Below are positions 10,971 through 21,500 of a stretch of DNA of 64,000 nucleotides, piece after piece. The stretch lies in assembly GCA_007922225.1 (NCBI GenBank), contig ML679971.1, positions 868,001 through 932,000 on the forward strand, read 5' to 3'. Both the position numbers and the translations under genes were made by a program. The DNA is from Emydura subglobosa (Eukaryota; Chordata; Testudines; Chelidae). How positions within the stretch are numbered: position 1 is the stretch's first letter; every line of letters begins with the position of its first letter. A model generated the notes under the pieces. It saw nothing but the letters and a program-made list of their open reading frames with translations, was not told where the DNA came from and searched no databases.

Positions 10971-11412
10971 TAGAGCCGATTGGGAATTTTTTGACAAAAC
11001 TTTTTTTTCATTGAAATATACAAATTCATCAGAAACAAAACTTTTACTGGGGAAGAGTGGGCTTCGATTAATTTTTCAACTGAAATGTTGAGAAAAAAGT
11101 TTAGAAATCATTGAAGTATTCAATTTTGATAGCTTCAAAATGAAAAAAAATCCTGTTCTCCAGTTCAAAAGAGCTTTTTATTTAGAAATGTTAGCTAATT
11201 AGAGTTAAAAAGATTTAAAAAGGTTGAAACTAAAAGAAAACATTCTGAAGTTTTCAAAACAAAACGTTTCAATTGACTTGAACTGATTGAGGGATGGTGG
11301 GGGGACTGATTTGTGAAAATTCTGAGTTTTTGTCCTGATTCAGGATGGGAACATTTTTTTAATAGCTTGACGATTTTCACTGGATGGGAAAAATGTTTCC
11401 CACACAGCTCTA
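10971..11412. mobile_element. AT-rich MITE, apparently full length, hAT-like 8-bp target duplication
   Basis: It begins TAGAGCCGATTGGGAATTTT and ends ATGTTTCCCACACAGCTCTA. The ends are inverted versions of each other (TAGAGC...GGGAA). Flanks ATCCAGAG (10963-10970) and GTCAAGAG (11413-11420) agree at 6 of 8 positions, consistent with an aged 8-bp hAT target duplication. The 442-bp interior is AT-rich and non-coding. Relatives lie at 16.5, 25.5, 31.6, 33.3, 46.2 and 49.4 kb. Confidence 0.68.
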
Positions 11413-11420
11413 GTCAAGAG

Positions 11421-12099
11421 TTCTGATTTCTAATTCCAGCCCTAACACTTTTTCCCTATATAATCTTGGCCAAATCAATTGAAGGACTGTCACTGAGAAG
11501 TCATCTCAGAGCAATCTGGAACCATCAGCCTGGATTGTCTCTCAACTGTTGGCTCAACCCCATGGAACAACAGGTTTTCTGCACAGGGGTTTCAGCACGG
11601 TTGGTGGATCTGTAGCTTCTCATCCTGGGTACATAGTCAAAGGGAGAGAGATTGTATTCAAGAGGGGTGTATGTGTCTCTGTGAGGGGGTCCTTATATTG
11701 CTCCACACAAGAATACTGGGCTGGAGAGAGAGAAGGCCAGAGCGACTTTGCCTAGCCTCGGACCACAGCTGAGGGTGAGATCAGACTTGGAGGGGGTAGT
11801 CGTGTCTCAGAACTTTTGCTATTTTGCAAAGATCTGAAACTCTTTAATGGTTTTTAATAATAATAATAAAGTGACTATGGTTAACCAATTCCTAGACTGT
11901 ACCCAGATGGGTTAGAAGCATGTGGGACCCAGTGGCTGGGCCTACTTGCCATGGACTGGTGACTATCTAGAGGGGAACTGGGCCTGGTTATAACACTCAG
12001 CATCTCTAAAAATCTAATTTAAATGTGGATTTAGGTGCTTCGTTTTAAGCAACCAGGTTTGAACACTTTTTTACACAAATGACTAACTATAGGCACTCA
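11421..12099. other. Unassigned non-coding stretch
   Basis: No recognised repeat or exon apart from a short AAT run near 11858. Confidence 0.4.
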
Positions 12100-12225
12100 C
12101 ATGTGAAAATGTTTCTTACCCTAACTGTACCTCAGTCTACCAACCTGTAAAAAGGGCTCAGTAATACTACCATGCAAGGGTATTGTGAGGCTTAGTTAAT
12201 ACTTGTAAAGTGTTTTGAGAGCCTC
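12100..12225 (+). repeat. MIR SINE 3' half
   Basis: TAACTGTACCTCAGTCTACC, then CTGTAAAAAGGGCTCAGTAA, then TATTGTGAGGCTTAGTTAAT follow the usual order of the forward MIR 3' half. Confidence 0.65.
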
Positions 12226-12494
12226 AAAAAAACCTCTCAAAAAACCCCTAGAAATACAGCACCCCGCACATGTGGCCCTGGTATCTGATTGCGGCCCTTT
12301 GGTGCTACCTCACGATAAATCATTATTTATGAAAAAAAATAAAAAGTTGATTTTATTTATTAATTTGCTTTGTTTCTTGTTTATTTATTTTGATCACAGT
12401 AGCGCCAAAGCTCCAGCTAAGATTGGATAGTTTGCCAGGCAGTCACATTACTGCACATACACAGATAAGAAATAAGGGACAAGTGTTTCTCACT

Positions 12495-12735
12495 GACAGT
12501 ACATTAGCCATTGGAACTCCTCAGCAAGAGAGCGGTGGATTCACCATCAGCTGGGGTCTTTAAACCAGGGTAAATTGGGTATCCCTTTCTACAAGATACG
12601 CTTTAACAACTGAACAACAGGTTATGGGCTTCATGATGGAATCCCAGGGTGAAATTCTCTGTCTGGTATTACACAGGAGGTCAGAGTAGATGAGCGGAAA
12701 GTCCTTTTTTGGTCTTCAGATCTATGACTATGAAA
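12495..12735 (+). pseudogene. CR1/L3-like LINE, ORF2 C-terminus and 3' UTR
   Basis: CATTAGCCATTGGAACTCCT followed by GGTGGATTCACCATC preserves the tail of ORF2 (the NHWNNLP...VVDSPS-type segment, here broken). GGAGGTCAGAGTAGATGAGC then GGTCTTCAGATCTATGAC is the typical 3' UTR end. The copy is 5'-truncated, as usual for CR1. Confidence 0.72.
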
Positions 12736-12749
12736 AGAAAAAGGGAGGG

Positions 12750-12870
12750 AGGAAGTCAGTATTATTATTCCTTGTGTTCCACGTGGGGAATTGAGGCACA
12801 GAGATCAAGTGAAATAACCACAGGTCACACAAGGAGTCAGTGAAAAGCTGGAACCTAAAGCTAGCTACCT
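12750..12870 (-). repeat. MIR-like repeat, reverse
   Basis: GTGGGGAATTGAGGCACAGA then CACAGGTCACACAAGGAGTC is the reverse-oriented MIR 3' half. Confidence 0.65.
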
Positions 12871-13199
12871 GCTTCCCAGTGTGGTGCAGCACATTGTCTT
12901 AACCCCAAGGCCACGGTTTCTGCCTTATTTTTTCTACAAGTGCTCTTTAAAAACCAGTGCAGAACGGACAAGTGACAACGCCCCCGCTCCTGCCACACGT
13001 CGTCGCTGTGGTGGTCCTCAGGACTGGGGTGTTCAAAGGGGCCTCAAGCAGCAAGGCATTCAACTCTCGTGCACTCCCAACTCTTTTAGGCCTCTGGGAC
13101 AAGGCCAAGCTGTGACAATGGGATTTTTATGGGGCTACTTCTCCAGAAGTAAGGACACTTCCACTGGATACAGATTACTCACATAGGTACGGGTGGTAG

Positions 13200-14470
13200 G
13201 ATCCGGCTATGGCAGCCAAGACTGAAAGCTGATGCCGGGTGATGTTAGTTTTTAAATGGTATAGTGATGCTATTTTGTCGAGCCCCCGTTGCTTAAACAA
13301 AGACAGAATTTATACTGCGCCCTCGGGCATCCGAGAGGATGCTTGAAAACATTAATATTGCTATTTATATCGCTATTTAGTTAGCAGTGCTGGAAGGTAT
13401 TAATATTGCCTTCATCATTATTACAGTGAAATAAATGCTGGGAAACACTGGCAGTGACAGGAAAAAAATGAATAAAGATAGGAAACATTTTTTTTAATAA
13501 TGCTAAAAAACGATAACTCAGACCAAAGACGAGAAATAGAATGTTTGAAACAAGCCCGGTCAGACTAATAACAACAGCCAAATCCACTCCACCAGATAAA
13601 AACCAGGGTAATTAATGTTGCTCCCACCCTGATGGACTCCTCTGAATGATGTGATTTTCTTTCTTTCCCCCTTTGTTTGTTCTGTCTTCCTTTAGCCGAG
13701 CACTTTTATCATGTCTGTTGTTTATTCATGGAGGAGTGTGTCGCAGATTTCAGTCAGCAACAACAACCTCATCATCCTCCAACTGGCCAACATGGAGATT
13801 GGAGCCCACACAGGTATCAAAGCAAGATGAGGACGACAGGGGGTTCATTAAAATGTTCTACTCTCTGCCTGAGGAAAGAGCAGTGAGGACAGGGTGAGGG
13901 AGGAGGGAAATCATCTGGCCCAAACAAGTTTAACTAAAAAAAAAATTCGAGTGAACCACCTGTGGTCTCCTTGGAAACTGGCATGCAACCCCTGCAGCCA
14001 CCTTTTAATGAAACCCCAGAGCCCCTTTATTAATTTATTAAAGAATCTATTTTCTGAGGATTCATAAACCATGCACAACTCATATTCCAACACATCGCTG
14101 CTATGCTAATAGTGCGCACCACCATGAATAATTAATTCTTTAATTAGTAATAATTAGAGGTTGTTGTATAGGTCAAACCATTGGACTGTCAGCATGCTAT
14201 TGTCAAAATGTCACTCGAATTAACGGGGACAGGAGCCTCAGTCGATGGAGAGCGAGTTGTCATTTGGGGTTGTTTCCCACCCCCGGCCGCTTGAATGGCA
14301 TGCTGATTTAGGACGTGTGGACTATGCAAATGAATGGCGAGCACAGCACAAGGAAAGCTGCAGACCTTCAACCGTTTGTTAGACTGATGGGTTTGGGCCG
14401 TGCTGGGTTTGGATTCACGAGGGAAGGAGAGGGTTGAAGGAGCTTGTCTTCTCTTAATCTGCAGAGTCCA
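13200..14470. promoter_or_regulatory. Candidate conserved non-coding / enhancer cluster
   Basis: About 1.27 kb without any repeat family seen elsewhere. Within it are a homeodomain-site cluster at 14,127-14,157 (several TAATTA/AATTAA words), an octamer ATGCAAAT at 14,324-14,331, and opposed RUNX-type half-sites ACCAC..GTGGT at 13,955-13,966 enclosing an E-box. It also contains a splice-bounded candidate exon. This is how developmental enhancers near transcription-factor genes often look. Conservation across species was not tested, so the call is an inference. Confidence 0.35.
13696..13813 (+). other. Candidate 118-nt exon, unidentified
   Basis: A long pyrimidine tract (about 13,655-13,690) ends in TTTAG at 13,695. 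A donor CACAG|GTATCA follows at 13,814. The 118 bases between are open in all three plus frames. One frame reads SVSQISVSNNNLIILQLANM, another has FSQQQQPHHPPTG, and I recognise neither. Being open in three frames weakens the coding case, since a chance gap in stop codons would do the same. It could be a coding exon of a gene whose other exons lie outside the window, a non-coding RNA exon, or chance. If real, the length (118, not a multiple of 3) makes it phase-shifting. Confidence 0.3.
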
Positions 14471-14669
14471 GCCATGATTTGTCTGAATACAGGAACTGTT
14501 CCCTGCTAGCATCCACTGATGAGCTAGACACCCCAAAACAGTGGAGGGGAGGTGGGTGCACAGACTTGTTCTCTGCAAACACTAGCCAGCGGAGAAGAAC
14601 CCTCCCTCTCCTCCCCCCCAGTGTGCAGTGGTGGGTTCACTCCCCCTGTATCCCTTTTCTCTAAAGGTT

Positions 14670-14935
14670 TTTCAAAGATTTTTCCTAAGGCTCCCAGGCA
14701 CCTAGCTCCTGATTTTGAAAATCCCCTTAGACACCTGTCTGCATCTTTAGGTGCCCAAATAGTTTTACAAACCTATCCCAGAGGGATTAGGGGTAACATT
14801 TTCAAAAGCACCTAGGTGAGTTAGGAGCCCAAGTCACTGAGACAATTGTGAAAATTTTACCTAAATCACTTTTGAAAGTGGAATAAAGGCTTCTAATTCA
14901 TTTAGGGACTTTTGACAATTTTACCCTAAATAACT
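14670..14935. repeat. Interspersed repeat of the 'cacctag...tttgaaaa' type
   Basis: GCACCTAGCTCCTGATTTTG, then GACACCTGTCTGCATCTTTA, then TTTTCAAAAGCACCTAGGTG show the same alternating words as 5.10-5.25 kb, in inverted and direct order. Confidence 0.55.
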
Positions 14936-15010
14936 TGCCTACGGTCATGCAGAAAGCCTGTTGCAGAGCCAGGAACTGAACCCAGGACTCCAGTCGTTAC
15001 CACAAGATCA
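14936..15010 (-). repeat. MIR-like fragment, reverse
   Basis: AACTTGCCTACGGTCATGCA, then GCAGAGCCAGGAACTGAACC, is the reverse MIR end. Confidence 0.6.
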
Positions 15011-15593
15011 TTCAAACTGTATGTCATTTTTCCTGGTTCCTAAAGAATAGCCCATCCCTGTATGGCAAAAAAATGGCAATTTATTGAAAGCTGCTTGTTG
15101 AAGGCCCTGATTCCATGCACATTCATGCATTTTATTCCTTGGTCCATCAAATTCTTTATACAGATCCTGTTCCATACTTAACATACTTTGTACTCTCATG
15201 GGTACTCCAGTTCATTCAATGAGACTGCACGTGTAAGGACTTTTGCATGAGTAATGATTCACCAATATTAGTTCTTACTTGGACTGGAATAACACTTTCA
15301 CCCAAGGATCTCCATGCACCTCACACCCACTAATTAATCGTCACAAGCCTCTCGGGAGGTGGGTAACAGCTGAACATATTCACAGGGAGGTTATTTGACA
15401 GCTTCACACACAGAATCATTGGTGGAGCTACTCATTTGATTCCCTTATTTAATCTGATTTATAAAAGCACAAAACTCAATGTTTAGGTGCTGCTACGGTC
15501 ATCCCAGAAGGACACATTCTCGGTCAGCACGACATCCAGAATGGAAACTGAATGAAAAAATCCGCATCTACCACAAAGTGGATTGGAAACCAA
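15011..15593. other. Unassigned non-coding stretch
   Basis: No gene supported. The minus-strand frame at 15,008-15,199 has no domain or splice context. Confidence 0.4.
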
Positions 15594-15873
15594 GGGTATG
15601 TCTACACAGCAGTTAGACACCCACAGCTGACCAATGCCAGCTGATTCAGGCGAAGGGGCTCGGGCTAAAGGACTATTTAATTGTGATGTAGACGTTAGGG
15701 CTCAGGCTGGAGCCAAACTCTAGGACCCTCCCTCCCTCGGTCCTAGAGCCTGGGCTACAGCCCAGGCCTGAACATCTACACTGCAATTAAACAGCCCCTT
15801 AGCCTGAGCCTGCAAGCCTCAGTCAGCTGGAACAGACCCGCCATGGGTTTTTAGCTGTAGTGTAGACATACCC
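15594..15873. mobile_element. Full-length palindromic MITE (GGGTATGTCTACAC family)
   Basis: It starts GGGTATGTCTACAC and ends GTGTAGACATACCC, a perfect 14-bp inverted match. The arms stay largely complementary inward (AGGGGCTCGGGCTAAAGGAC against CAGCCCCTTAGCCTGAG) to a centre near 15,722-15,744, where TAGGACC and GGTCCTA flank a CT-rich loop. The whole 280-bp unit could fold as one hairpin. Partial relatives are at 23.16, 36.20 and 60.13 kb. No clear target duplication is visible. Confidence 0.82.
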
Positions 15874-15899
15874 GAAGAGTTCTGTCTCTTCAGTTCTTT

Positions 15900-16275
15900 C
15901 TCTGACCACTAAACTCACATTCTTCCTTATATGAACAGCAGCAGCACTCTTTTAGTCCTCTCTTCCCTGTCTGCTAACAGAAGAATTAATAAGCGGAGGC
16001 TAAACAAATGCAAAAGGGCTTGAGAAGATTTTCCAGTTAAAAGGAGATTAAAGCCCATCTGTTTTGGTAAAGAAAAGAAAGGGGGAAAAAACCTAGAAAA
16101 GTAAACCCATAATAAAACGGGCAGCAAGATTTTTTTTTTGCTGCCAATCAAAAAAATGATGTTAGCAGAAATTCTTTTGCATCATTCCATATTGATGTTT
16201 AAAAAAAGCCAGCGGAGAGAGTGCATGAAAGTTGTTTGCTGTGGACAATGCAACAAGGTCAAGAAGGATTTTACG
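15900..16275. other. Low-repeat, CNE-like stretch
   Basis: Non-repetitive sequence with AGAAGAATTAATAAGCGG, GCTGCCAATCAAAAAAATGA and CATTCCATATTGATG. It is AT-rich but complex. No gene is visible; the conserved-element reading is a guess from texture. Confidence 0.22.
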
Positions 16276-16504
16276 CTAAAGCTTTTTGAAATCTAGATCA
16301 AGGCGCCTCCTTGGGAAAAGGAAACAAGCAGGTGGGTGACGGAACATTGTCACAGATCGTCTACTTGCAATGCAGGGGAAAATTCCCGAAAAGACACAAA
16401 GGCTTATCAGTATGTGAGAGGCGTATACATAGCAAACTCCCCACAGTTGTAAAGTCACCGCCCCCCCCACCAAAGAATATTGCGTAATGCTAATAATCAT
16501 TTAC

Positions 16505-16660
16505 AGCTGGTTGGGGATTTTTTGACAAAAGTTTTTTGGTTGTTCTTGGAAAGTGCCACTTCATTAAATCTGAAACTGTTCATGGGAATGAACTGAGTTT
16601 GACAAAACTTTAGTCAAGAAAGATTTCTCAGGATGAAATTTCTGGTCGAAACCAGAGACA
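16505..16660. mobile_element. AT-rich MITE fragment, left end
   Basis: AGCTGGTTGGGGATTTTTTG is the terminal sequence of the family seen complete at 10,971-11,412. The right terminus is missing; the sequence runs into the palindromic module that follows. Confidence 0.55.
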
Positions 16661-16664
16661 GCTC

Positions 16665-16815
16665 AAGCTCGGAATAGCCTGCTGGTTAGAGAAGTCACCT
16701 GGAATGTAGGAAGTCAGGATTCAACGACTTGCTCCACATCAGGTAGAACAGGCACTTGAACTTATGTCTTGCCCATCCCAGGTAACTGCGCTACCCACCA
16801 GAGTATTGGCTATCG
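16665..16815. repeat. Palindromic tRNA-like repeat module
   Basis: AGCCTGCTGGTTAGAGAAGT at about 16,677 and ACTGCGCTACCCACCAGAGT at about 16,785 are opposed tRNA-like A-box segments. CACCTGGAATG and CATCCCAGGT pair between them, and GTCAGGATTCAAC resembles a B box. The opposed halves form an inverted repeat. It is not a functional tRNA: there is no cloverleaf acceptor pairing. Confidence 0.5.
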
Positions 16816-16889
16816 GTAGGGGGGAGGGGGACTCTCTTCCTGCTATAAAAATAATAGTTTGTTCATATTATGCTGCAACATTAATTATT

Positions 16890-17110
16890 ATTATCAAGGA
16901 TGGTAGTGTGGCCTTTTGGATAGTGCACTGGACTGGGATTCAGGAGACCTGCCATTTATTCCTGGCTCTGCCTAGGGCAAGGCACGTCTCCTGCCTGTGC
17001 CTCAGTTTCTCCATATATAAACAATTATAATGACCTCCTTTGTGAAACGCTTTGATCTTTACTTATGAAAAGCTTAATCTAAAAGGTAAGTGTTGCTATT
17101 TATTTATTAC
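16890..17110 (+). repeat. MIR SINE, forward, nearly full length
   Basis: GTGCACTGGACTGGGATTCA (tRNA-derived head), CTCAGTTTCTCCATATATAA (3' half) and TGTGAAACGCTTTGATCTTT (tail) occur in order. Diverged. Confidence 0.75.
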
Positions 17111-17280
17111 AAATTTAAAGCACTGTGCAAACAATAGTAACAGATCTGCCATGACCAAGGATTTCTGGACTATTTGAGCCCTGGGTCCTTAGCTACGTGG
17201 CTAGACTCTCCACTTCTGACAACAGCAAAACCTAGTCTTGTGGTTAACGCATTTGACTGGTATGTGATAAATCAGTGTTA

Positions 17281-18237
17281 GAACATAAGAAGAATGTAAG
17301 AAAGGCCATACTGCTTTAGAACAATGGTCTATCTAGCCCAGTATCCTGTTTTCTGACATGACCAATACCATGTGCTTCAGCTGGAATGAACACAACAGGG
17401 CAATTATGGAGTGACCCATCCCCTATCATCCAGTCCCAGCATCTGGCAGTCAGAGTCAGATACACCCAGAGCATGGAGTTGCATCCCTGACCATCTTGGC
17501 TAATAGCCATTGATGCACCTATCATCCATTAATTTATCTAGTTCTTTTTTGAATCCAGTTATACTTTTGGCCTTCACAACATTCCCTGGCAGTGAGTTCC
17601 TCAGGTTGACTGTGTGTTGTGTGAAGAAGTACTTCCTTTTGTTTGTTTTAAACCCATTGTCAGTTTATTTACTTGGTTCTTGTATTATGTGAAGGGTTAA
17701 ATCACACTTATCTATTCACTTTCTCCACACCAATCATGATATTTTAGGCCTCTATCGTATCCCCCTTTAGTCATCTCTTTTCCAAGCTGAACAGTCCCAT
17801 TCTTTTTAACCTCTCCTCCTGTGGAAACTGTTCCATACCCCAATCATTTTTGTTAATCTTCTCTGTACCTTTTCCAATTCTAATATATCTTTCTGAGATG
17901 GGGAAACAAGAACTGTACACAGTATTCAAAGTATGAGCATGCCATGGATTTATATAGTGGCATTATGATATTTTCTGTCTTATTATCTACCCCTTTCCTA
18001 ATGGTTCCTAACATTCTGATAGCTATTTTGACTGCCACTGCACATTGAGGGGATGTTTTCAGAGAACTATCCACAATGACTCCAAAATCTCTTTCTTGAG
18101 TGCTAACAGCTAATTTAGACCCCATCACACTGTATGTATAGTTGGGACTATGTTTTCCAGTGTGCTTTATTTTGCATTTATTGAAATTGAATTTCTTCCA
18201 TTTTCTTGCCCAGTTTTCAGTGACTAGTTCTGATATG
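17281..18237 (-). pseudogene. CR1 LINE, 5'-truncated: ORF2 C-terminus and 3' UTR
   Basis: The 3' end lies at 17,281 (GAACATAAGA on the plus strand, TCTTATGTTC in sense). The ORF2 C-terminal part lies within 17,880-18,237 and reads GKHSPNYTYSVMGSKLAVST, then QERDFGVIVDSSLKTSPQCA and RMLGTIRKGVDNKTENIIM, the standard conserved CR1 C-terminal region. Upstream codons to 18,368 are not CR1 and belong to an adjacent repeat. The element is dead: 5'-truncated and diverged. Similar sequence occurs at 22.9 kb (plus) and 50.1 kb (minus). Confidence 0.9.
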
Positions 18238-18239
18238 GA

Positions 18240-18380
18240 CTTCTGCTCTGATGTTGGGCAAGTTGCTGAATATCTCTGTTCTTCCGATGCAAAATGAGGA
18301 TGACAGTACTTCCTTTCTGCTTTGTGTGTTTCATCTATAAACTCTTTGGGAGCAGGGATTCCACCCACTAGGGAAACTCA
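18240..18380 (+). repeat. MIR-like 3' region
   Basis: GTTGGGCAAGTTGCTGAATA, then CCGATGCAAAATGAGGATGA, then AACTCTTTGGGAGCAGGGA, a common forward MIR 3' order. It abuts the CR1 5' truncation point. Confidence 0.55.
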
Positions 18381-18759
18381 CTCTCCAGTTCACAGAAAAA
18401 CATTGATCTGCCCAGTAATACCAGTCCTTGCTTCTGGGCACGTCACATAAATGACCTTGCTCTGTGTCCTTGGATGTGCACACAGCCAAAGACATGAACA
18501 GTAATCCGTTAATTTCTGAACTGCCTCCCTCTTTGTCTCTAAACAAATAAAATACTGCTGTGCAAAAGTCTTGTGTGAGTTCTTTTGTTTTTCTAGGGGT
18601 AGCGGTGAGAAAGTTATGAAATAAAGAAGGAGCAACGTATGCAACCACAAAAGAGAAACACTGGTATTAAAGCAGGACACTGTGGGAAGAAGGGACAACA
18701 TTCTTCAGAGTGCATCCTCCAGTGTTGATTTCAACACTGGGAAGTGGAGGGAAAAAATG

Positions 18760-21060
18760 TGCCTTGGCTACAGGTCAAAAAACAGACCCTATCTGGGAAT
18801 ATTTTCAAGAAATTCCTGTACCTCTGGGTAAAAAAAAGAACATGTGCCCAATGTAAACAGTGCAACAGAGATGCAAAGCCTCGATGTCAGAATTAAATCT
18901 TATTAGAAATGTTCCTTAAAGGGCAATGAAATTGAAGACGATGATGTGGACATTTCTGAACAATTTGGATTGACTGGTTAGTAAAGTTATTTTTGCACAA
19001 TTCTTATGGATTGCCAACTGTGTCTTACTATGGTAGTAAATGATAACTTAGGTGGGTGGATTACTTATGAATTTCAAAATGTACATTTTCAAAATATAAT
19101 TGGTATGTTAGTTTGTTGTGGGAGTATTTATCAGTTGCATTTTTATTGCTACTGCTGAACTTCTGAAATGATTTTTTTTTTTTTTTTGCTCAGTGTAATC
19201 AAACATCCTAGTGAAGATTTGGTGTTTAAAAGTCAAGTTTTATTAGGCCTTTATGAATTTTAACATTTTTGTTGATAGAGATAAGGGTTTAAATAAATTA
19301 TGATCATCTTTATGGTTTATTAATTATTTTCCTATAAAATTGGAATCAAATAAATTATAGCATTTATCAGTGATACAAACAGCTGTAGTTGGAGGAATCT
19401 TTCATTTACAGTCTCATTTTTTTAAAAAGCAGTGCACTGAGTAGTAGTGAGAGTGATTTTTTTTTTTTTACCATTTCATTTCAGGGTCCAGCTTAGACAA
19501 AAGAGGTTATGAATGTCCATCATCTACAATGTGTACAACTTCAGAGTCATCAGCTGGTACCACCAGCAGTGCTGCAACTAAACACACATCAGACAGTAAA
19601 TTACCTGTATCCAAACAAAAACAAAAAAAAACCAAGCTCTTCATCAGCCAATAAAACCATGGATGGAACCAGAAAACTCCAGCAAGACTCCACAGCTGTA
19701 AAGATACCTCAGTTCATTTATGCAAAACATTCTCCCTTTCTTCTTGTTCAGAACAACCATTTCATTTACCTGGTTCATTACACTCCACCAGGCAGAGCTG
19801 ACATTGCTGGAAGATTGCTGGATACAGCATCTGAGAAGGAAATTAAAGCGTGTGCAGAAACATTGACAGCACATTCTTTAATCTGAGTCTTGATGGGTGG
19901 AGCAGTGTACACAGTGATCCAGTAATATGCTTGTGTGACAAGGGAAGATGGGGTTGTCTGTCTTACAGAAACAATTGATACATCAGGAAATGCCCATACA
20001 GCAGAATAATTAAAGATATAGTAGTAAAATCTACAACAAACTGCGAACAAACATTTAAGTGTCAAGTGTGTCCCTTTGTCATAGACAATGTTGTAAATGT
20101 AGCAAAGATGAGAAAAAATCTAGATGACAATCAAGGGAACCTGAAATTTATAACATATGGGTACAGTGCTCATCGGATGTATCTTTTTGCCAAAAACTTT
20201 AGTACAACTCTAGGAATAAAGCAAAATGTTATTGAAATTGCAAAATACTCATGTAACAACCATGCTGCTTTAGCTTCACGGAGAAGGACTGAAGGATCCA
20301 AACTAATTTTCCCCCAAGATGTACAATAGAATTCAGTGTATGATGATTTTGAGCTGTTTATTAAGAACTGGACTATTCTGATGACAATTTGTGAAGACAA
20401 CCATGACAAAATAGATGGAACTATCACAGCCAAAGTATTCAACGTCGGATTAAAGAGAAATGTGAAAGATATGCTGAAGCCTATTTGCATAGCTATGGAC
20501 AAAATGCAGAAAGATTGTTGCAGTATTGCTGATATTCTTGAAGTTCAGGAACAACTTCAATAGACATTGAAGAAAGAAATACCCAACAACAAAATTAAAT
20601 TCCAGGCAGGAAAGAAACAGATGGATCAAACTCTTACTCCATCTAATTTTCTTACCAATATTTTCAGCCAAACTACCAGGGTAGATATATAACTGCAGAA
20701 GAAGAAGATGCTGCTATGAGATGCGTCTACTAATCACCCATCAATCATGCCAGTCATTATACATTTGAGGGCTGGAGCTGTGTCACTAAAACAGTATATG
20801 TTTGGTGATGATATTTTAAAGAAAGCCACACCACTAAACTGATGGAAGTGGCTTGCTAAACACCTGGAACCAGAGTTTGATGAAGGGCTAAGTCAGTTTT
20901 TTATAGCAGTAGCCTCTTCTGCAGGCATAGAAAAAACATTTTCTTTGGTTGTACTAATTCATTCAAACTTGAGAAATCGATGGGGAGCTGAAAAAGTTTT
21001 CTCTCTCTTTCCGTCTATGACTAAAAACAAAGAGGGAGAGGATGAGATCTACTAGTTCCA
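18760..21060 (+). pseudogene. Decayed hAT-superfamily transposase
   Basis: A BED-type zinc-finger remnant is likely at 18,835-18,900 (CAQCKQCNRDAKPRCQN). The body follows in shifted frames: PPGRADIAGRLLDTASEKEI within 19,509-19,886, ETIDTSGNAHTAE near 19,970-20,010, and at 20,066-20,329 NVVNVAKMRKNL and FITYGYSAHRMYLFAKNFST (RNase H-like region). 20,336-20,563 reads NHDKIDGTITAKVFNVGLKR. The hAT dimerisation domain is at 20,900-21,054 (VASSAGIEKTFSLVVLIHSN, LRNRWGAEK). In life the protein would cut and paste its element. Several frameshifts and stops break it. Terminal inverted repeats were not identified. Poly-T runs at 19,169-19,187 and 19,458-19,469 lie within it. Confidence 0.88.
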
Positions 21061-21500
21061 GTCACTTAGGCTTCTTTGAAAATTTTCCCAGGCTGACCTG
21101 AAATATTCAATTTAATTCACAAAGTACAGTTAATTCCTCTGTTCCTTCCATAAATCATTTAGCTGTACATGTGAAACATGTTTTGATAAGAGAAGTTTAT
21201 GTATCCAAAACATTTAAGGTTGTTTTGTTTAATAAAAATACATTTATACACTGTTTTGTGTTTTCAATTAAATTCCAATTATCATCTTAATGCAGGTTGA
21301 CACAAATCATGAGCAAAAAGCTAATTATCTAGTAAATAAGCAATTTATCATTTACCATTATCTAAAATACCAAAAATGTACAATTAATAAGAATCTGAAA
21401 ATATTAAGCTATATAAGTTCTTAAATAAATGTATATATGTATAGTGTACCCTCCTAGGTAGCAAAAAGATGTATCAATTCTAGAGAGATTCTATGTTGTT
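21061..21500. other. AT-rich unassigned stretch
   Basis: It may include the 3' non-coding part of the hAT element. No terminal inverted repeat is recognised. Confidence 0.35.

Noticed and set aside
13696..13813. Confident call of a polyglutamine protein exon
   Set aside because: All three frames are open and none matches a protein I know, so it is kept only as a candidate exon.
16665..16815. Functional tRNA gene
   Set aside because: No acceptor-stem pairing or full cloverleaf; the tRNA-like parts are opposed halves of a repeat.
17880..18368. 162-codon minus frame as a gene
   Set aside because: Its C-terminal two thirds are CR1 ORF2, and its first 40 codons are an unrelated adjacent repeat.
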